From positions 372,001-436,000 of the forward strand of contig NZ_JTEO01000002.1 in NCBI RefSeq assembly GCF_024500045.1: a stretch of DNA of 64,000 nucleotides, given 5' to 3'. Under the pieces are notes generated by a model, which did no database searches, was not told the origin of the DNA, and saw nothing but the letters and a program-made list of their open reading frames with translations. Below, in pieces: positions 61,555 through 64,000 of this stretch. Source of the DNA: Methanolobus chelungpuianus. Lineage in GTDB: Archaea > Halobacteriota > Methanosarcinia > Methanosarcinales > Methanosarcinaceae. Both the position numbers and the translations under genes were made by a program. How positions within the stretch are numbered: the stretch's first letter is position 1; the number at the start of each line of letters is the position of its first letter.

Positions 61555-64000
61555 TTAATTTTGCTGTCCTCTTCGTCTTAATATATAAGCACATGTAAGT
61601 GCAACGCCGGAGAGGCCCAGGAGTGTATCGGAAAGCATATCCTTTTCGGTGTTATCACTATTGTTTTCGTCATCTGTCAGAGATACCATGTTACCTTCCA
61701 GATCCAGTAATAGTTCCTGAGGCTCTCTTCCCTGCCTGGCAAGGGCGAACTGTTTGCCCGTAATGGCAAAAGGTGAGAATCCGGGGGTCTTTGCCTCGAA
61801 ATAGAGGTAGTTGTCATCGAAACCCGTCTGTTCCGTGGCAAGCTCCTCCCAAGCCCCGCCGGAGTACCTGTTGAGCTTTACTGTATAGGGGTCAATGGCG
61901 TTACTGAGAACCCAGGCCTGGCTGACACGGAAACCTATGACAGGCTCCATTATATTGTTCTCCGTAGCATATCCTGTCTTGCCGACCCAGATATTGATAT
62001 TCCTGTAGGTGAGGTCCGGGGCTGCGTTCGCTGCAAAGCCGGAAGTGTTCTTCAGTACTTCAATAGTGGTGCTTATCTTGCCCGAGTTCTTCAGTGACAG
62101 GTACCTTATATACTGTATGTCATTCACCTCGTTGTCAAACTCGAATGTGGTGACCGTATCTTTCATAGTATTGACTGCAAGCACATCCTTGAAGAGGATG
62201 TTCTCGGCGCTCTCTCCACTGGAACCTCCGCCACCTCCTCCGGAGCCAGGTGATGAGGTCTGACTTGTTGTTACACTGATATTGGACCATTCACCGACGT
62301 TGACAACGAAGTCAATCGCCCTGAGGCTATAGGTGCATGTGGTGCCCGGTGGCAGGCCGCTGTCAGTCAGGGTTGAGCCAGAAGTGGTAGTGAGTGGAGC
62401 GCCGTTCCTTCTGATTTCCACATGGTCGGCATCAGCCGAGTTTTTCCATGCAAGGGTAACTGACGTGGTAGTCCTTGAGCTTGAGAGACCAGTAATGACA
62501 GGCGCAGTATTGTCCTCAACAGGGGCATATACGCTCAGGTGGGTGATGTTTGTGGTAATGGTATGTGCGGAACTGTTAACCGCACTTCTGAAAGGCGTCC
62601 AGTTTTCTTCAACAGGGTCGTACCATGCAATAGCAAGTTTGTCTGCATTACCCACGAAAGTCGGGTCATATCCAAGGGTAAGGGAGACATTCTTCCTGAA
62701 TTCGTATGTGCTCACAGGCTCAGAGTCATTCATCACTCTGATATCAATAGCAGGGCCTGTAAAAGTGGATCCGCTGCAAGGGTCCTGCCCTCTGACAACA
62801 GCCGCAGCCAGGCTTCCCGGATTGGCGGATGTGCCTGTTATGTTGAAATTGAGGAGCGGGTAGGGGACAGTCCCAATCCCGGGAACCGGAAGCATTGCTT
62901 CATCGCTTCCACCTGCAGGGAAGATCTCTCCCACGCTCAGGTATATCGTGGTGTTATTACTGAAATACTTCTGATTGGAATAGTTTAGGATGGAAGTAAT
63001 GTCCACGGTATTTATACCATTCAAAAGTGGGATATTGTCAATATTGAATGCTCCGTTCGAGGCAGGATGATAACTGTTGTTGATCTCCCCGTTGACATAA
63101 ACCGAGACATTGGTCGCTATTCCGGCATTGCCGCTTATGTTAAACGTATTGTCGGGCAGGTAATATACTGTGCCGGAAGCCGGTGAGGTGATGGCAGGCT
63201 GGCTTGTAAACACGGTGAAGTTGATGGCTGTGGAGATTGTCTCTCCTCCCATCTCACGGGCAAACACTGTTATATTGTGGCTTCCGTCTGTAAGGTTAAG
63301 TGTAGTATTCAAATAATACGCCCTGGTCATAGTAGAATTTACTGCGCTGTCGATTTTGTAGCATATGTCACTGTATTTGTGACTTTTTATGTTGATACTG
63401 GGGTTGTTGCACTGGATTACTTCATCTTCGGTGATTCCCTGAAAGGTGATATAATTATCTTCTTTGAATGACAGGACCAGGGAAAAACTCTGCGGCTCCG
63501 GCTGCGTATGAATCTTCGCAGCATTCACATAGATTGTATAATTTCCTACAGCAGGGGTGGGTATATTTATGCATTCTACGTTGTTCGTATTGTCAGGTTC
63601 ACTTCCACCGTTTCCAAGGTATGGGCCTGCTGGTCCAATGACTGCGAGATCAAGGTCGTTGACAAGTGCCTTTGAGGAAGGTAGACTTGCAGGATAATCA
63701 GTCCACACAAGAGTGGCCTGGAAGGGCTCCGTTGAATAGTTTACGCTATATGTTACATTCCACGAATCCCCGGTATCATTTAACCTCAGATTGTCGTGGT
63801 ATTTTAATACCACCGAGTTTTGAGGAAAGAGTGAATTTTCCACGTCGACACGACCCCAGCCCTGAGAATTGTCAGGCCTTCTTTGAACTTCCTGATAACT
63901 CCCGGTGCCGTACTGTCCGGGGGTCATGTCATAGGCACCATTGATCAGAGTAGCTTTTATCAGTGCAGCACTAGGATTTTCCAATCCTTCAATGTCTGTA
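61555..64000 (-). CDS. Surface S8-family peptidase with Fn3 and PGF-pre-PGF domains, C-terminal part
   Basis: The frame stays open to the right edge, so the N-terminus with the subtilase core is missing; 815 residues are visible. The visible part begins at the C-terminal end of a subtilisin domain (NPSAALIKATLINGAYDMTPG), then a jelly-roll C-terminal domain with GNYTIYVNAAKI, Ig-like repeats, a Fn3 domain (ITGLSSSRTTTSVTLAWKNS), a Ser/Gly linker, a PGF-pre-PGF domain (FKDVLAVNTMKDTVTTFEFDNEVND and following) and a C-terminal transmembrane anchor ending in RRRGQQN. A cell-surface protease attached to the membrane or S-layer is expected. The Asp/His/Ser triad itself is not in view. Confidence 0.85.
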   Translation of the reverse strand, partial: TDIEGLENPSAALIKATLINGAYDMTPGQYGTGSYQEVQRRPDNSQGWGRVDVENSLFPQNSVVLKYHDNLRLNDTGDSWNVTYSVNYSTEPFQATLVWTDYPASLPSSKALVNDLDLAVIGPAGPYLGNGGSEPDNTNNVECINIPTPAVGNYTIYVNAAKIHTQPEPQSFSLVLSFKEDNYITFQGITEDEVIQCNNPSINIKSHKYSDICYKIDSAVNSTMTRAYYLNTTLNLTDGSHNITVFAREMGGETISTAINFTVFTSQPAITSPASGTVYYLPDNTFNISGNAGIATNVSVYVNGEINNSYHPASNGAFNIDNIPLLNGINTVDITSILNYSNQKYFSNNTTIYLSVGEIFPAGGSDEAMLPVPGIGTVPYPLLNFNITGTSANPGSLAAAVVRGQDPCSGSTFTGPAIDIRVMNDSEPVSTYEFRKNVSLTLGYDPTFVGNADKLAIAWYDPVEENWTPFRSAVNSSAHTITTNITHLSVYAPVEDNTAPVITGLSSSRTTTSVTLAWKNSADADHVEIRRNGAPLTTTSGSTLTDSGLPPGTTCTYSLRAIDFVVNVGEWSNISVTTSQTSSPGSGGGGGGSSGESAENILFKDVLAVNTMKDTVTTFEFDNEVNDIQYIRYLSLKNSGKISTTIEVLKNTSGFAANAAPDLTYRNINIWVGKTGYATENNIMEPVIGFRVSQAWVLSNAIDPYTVKLNRYSGGAWEELATEQTGFDDNYLYFEAKTPGFSPFAITGKQFALARQGREPQELLLDLEGNMVSLTDDENNSDNTEKDMLSDTLLGLSGVALTCAYILRRRGQQN

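Overview
The window is a chromosomal segment of a euryarchaeal methanogen, most likely of the family Methanosarcinaceae. Genus is not resolved from sequence alone. The evidence is: RNA polymerase with split B'/B'' and A'/A'' subunits inside the classic rpoH-B''-B'-A'-A''-L30e-NusA-S12-S7-EF2-EF1a-S10 array; archaeal CoA synthesis enzymes (pantoate kinase, phosphopantoate-beta-alanine ligase, CoaBC); KEOPS Kae1 and Bud32; geranylgeranyl-reductase-type flavoprotein; an archaellin; a FilR1-type regulator; Dsr-LP siroheme protein; PGF-pre-PGF surface protein. Promoters look archaeal (TATA boxes, several probably leaderless genes) and many genes have Shine-Dalgarno sites. GTG and TTG starts are common. 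No CRISPR array, insertion sequence, integrase or rRNA was seen; two tRNAs (Arg-CCG, Lys-TTT) are present.

Layout. 1-11.6 kb: truncated PspA, flavodoxin plus a small cysteine protein, a large FAD/Fe-S oxidase with a methionine-rich tail, pyruvate kinase, a PhnD-like sensor kinase, a four-gene redox operon (Dsr-LP siroheme protein, CGGC protein, ferredoxin, GXGXG protein) divergent from an HxlR regulator, PspC and a PEBP lipoprotein. 11.6-22.4 kb: glycerate kinase, TatD-like hydrolase, a thiamine-associated operon (AIR-synthase-like, thiamine-binding MTH1187-type, ThiE), PsiE, isocitrate dehydrogenase facing a Re-citrate-synthase-like enzyme, an ACT regulator, a prenyl reductase and a HAD phosphatase. 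22.4-28.7 kb: a FilR1-type regulator, tRNA-Arg and a sulfur-transfer cluster (ThiS/SAMP-like carrier, FdhD, SufS, small HTH regulator, ThiF/MoeB-like E1, NadA). 28.9-44.1 kb: MASE3 histidine kinase, then the long minus-strand RNA polymerase/translation operon beginning with tRNA-Lys. 44.4-50.6 kb: S-adenosyl/S-inosylhomocysteine hydrolase, a nucleoside deaminase, HD hydrolase and three CoA biosynthesis genes. 50.8-58.7 kb: acetyltransferase, SUMF1-domain lipoprotein, VLRF1-type ribosome rescue factor, a conserved unknown, RlmE, TPR lipoprotein, PHP hydrolase, cyclase-family hydrolase and an archaellin. 58.8-64 kb: a broken membrane-protein gene, XTP diphosphatase, Bud32, Kae1 and a truncated surface subtilase.

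The most interesting observations are: (1) a palindrome TCACAATTGTGA, near-identical at three places, each 43-52 nt before a gene of the sulfur-transfer/NadA cluster, which itself encodes a small cysteine-bearing HTH protein, suggesting an undescribed autoregulated regulon; (2) the Dsr-LP/CGGC/7-Cys ferredoxin/GXGXG operon divergent from a cysteine-bearing HxlR regulator; (3) two conserved genes (rpoB'' and the CGGC gene) whose conserved N-termini can only be reached from an ATA codon; (4) an archaellin with a cupredoxin-like insertion lacking copper ligands; (5) a proline/methionine repeat tail on the FAD/Fe-S oxidase; (6) a VLRF1-unknown-RlmE gene run pointing to ribosome quality control.

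All assignments are from reading the sequence and family knowledge; no database search was run. Where a start was moved from the longest open frame, the reason is given in the entry.
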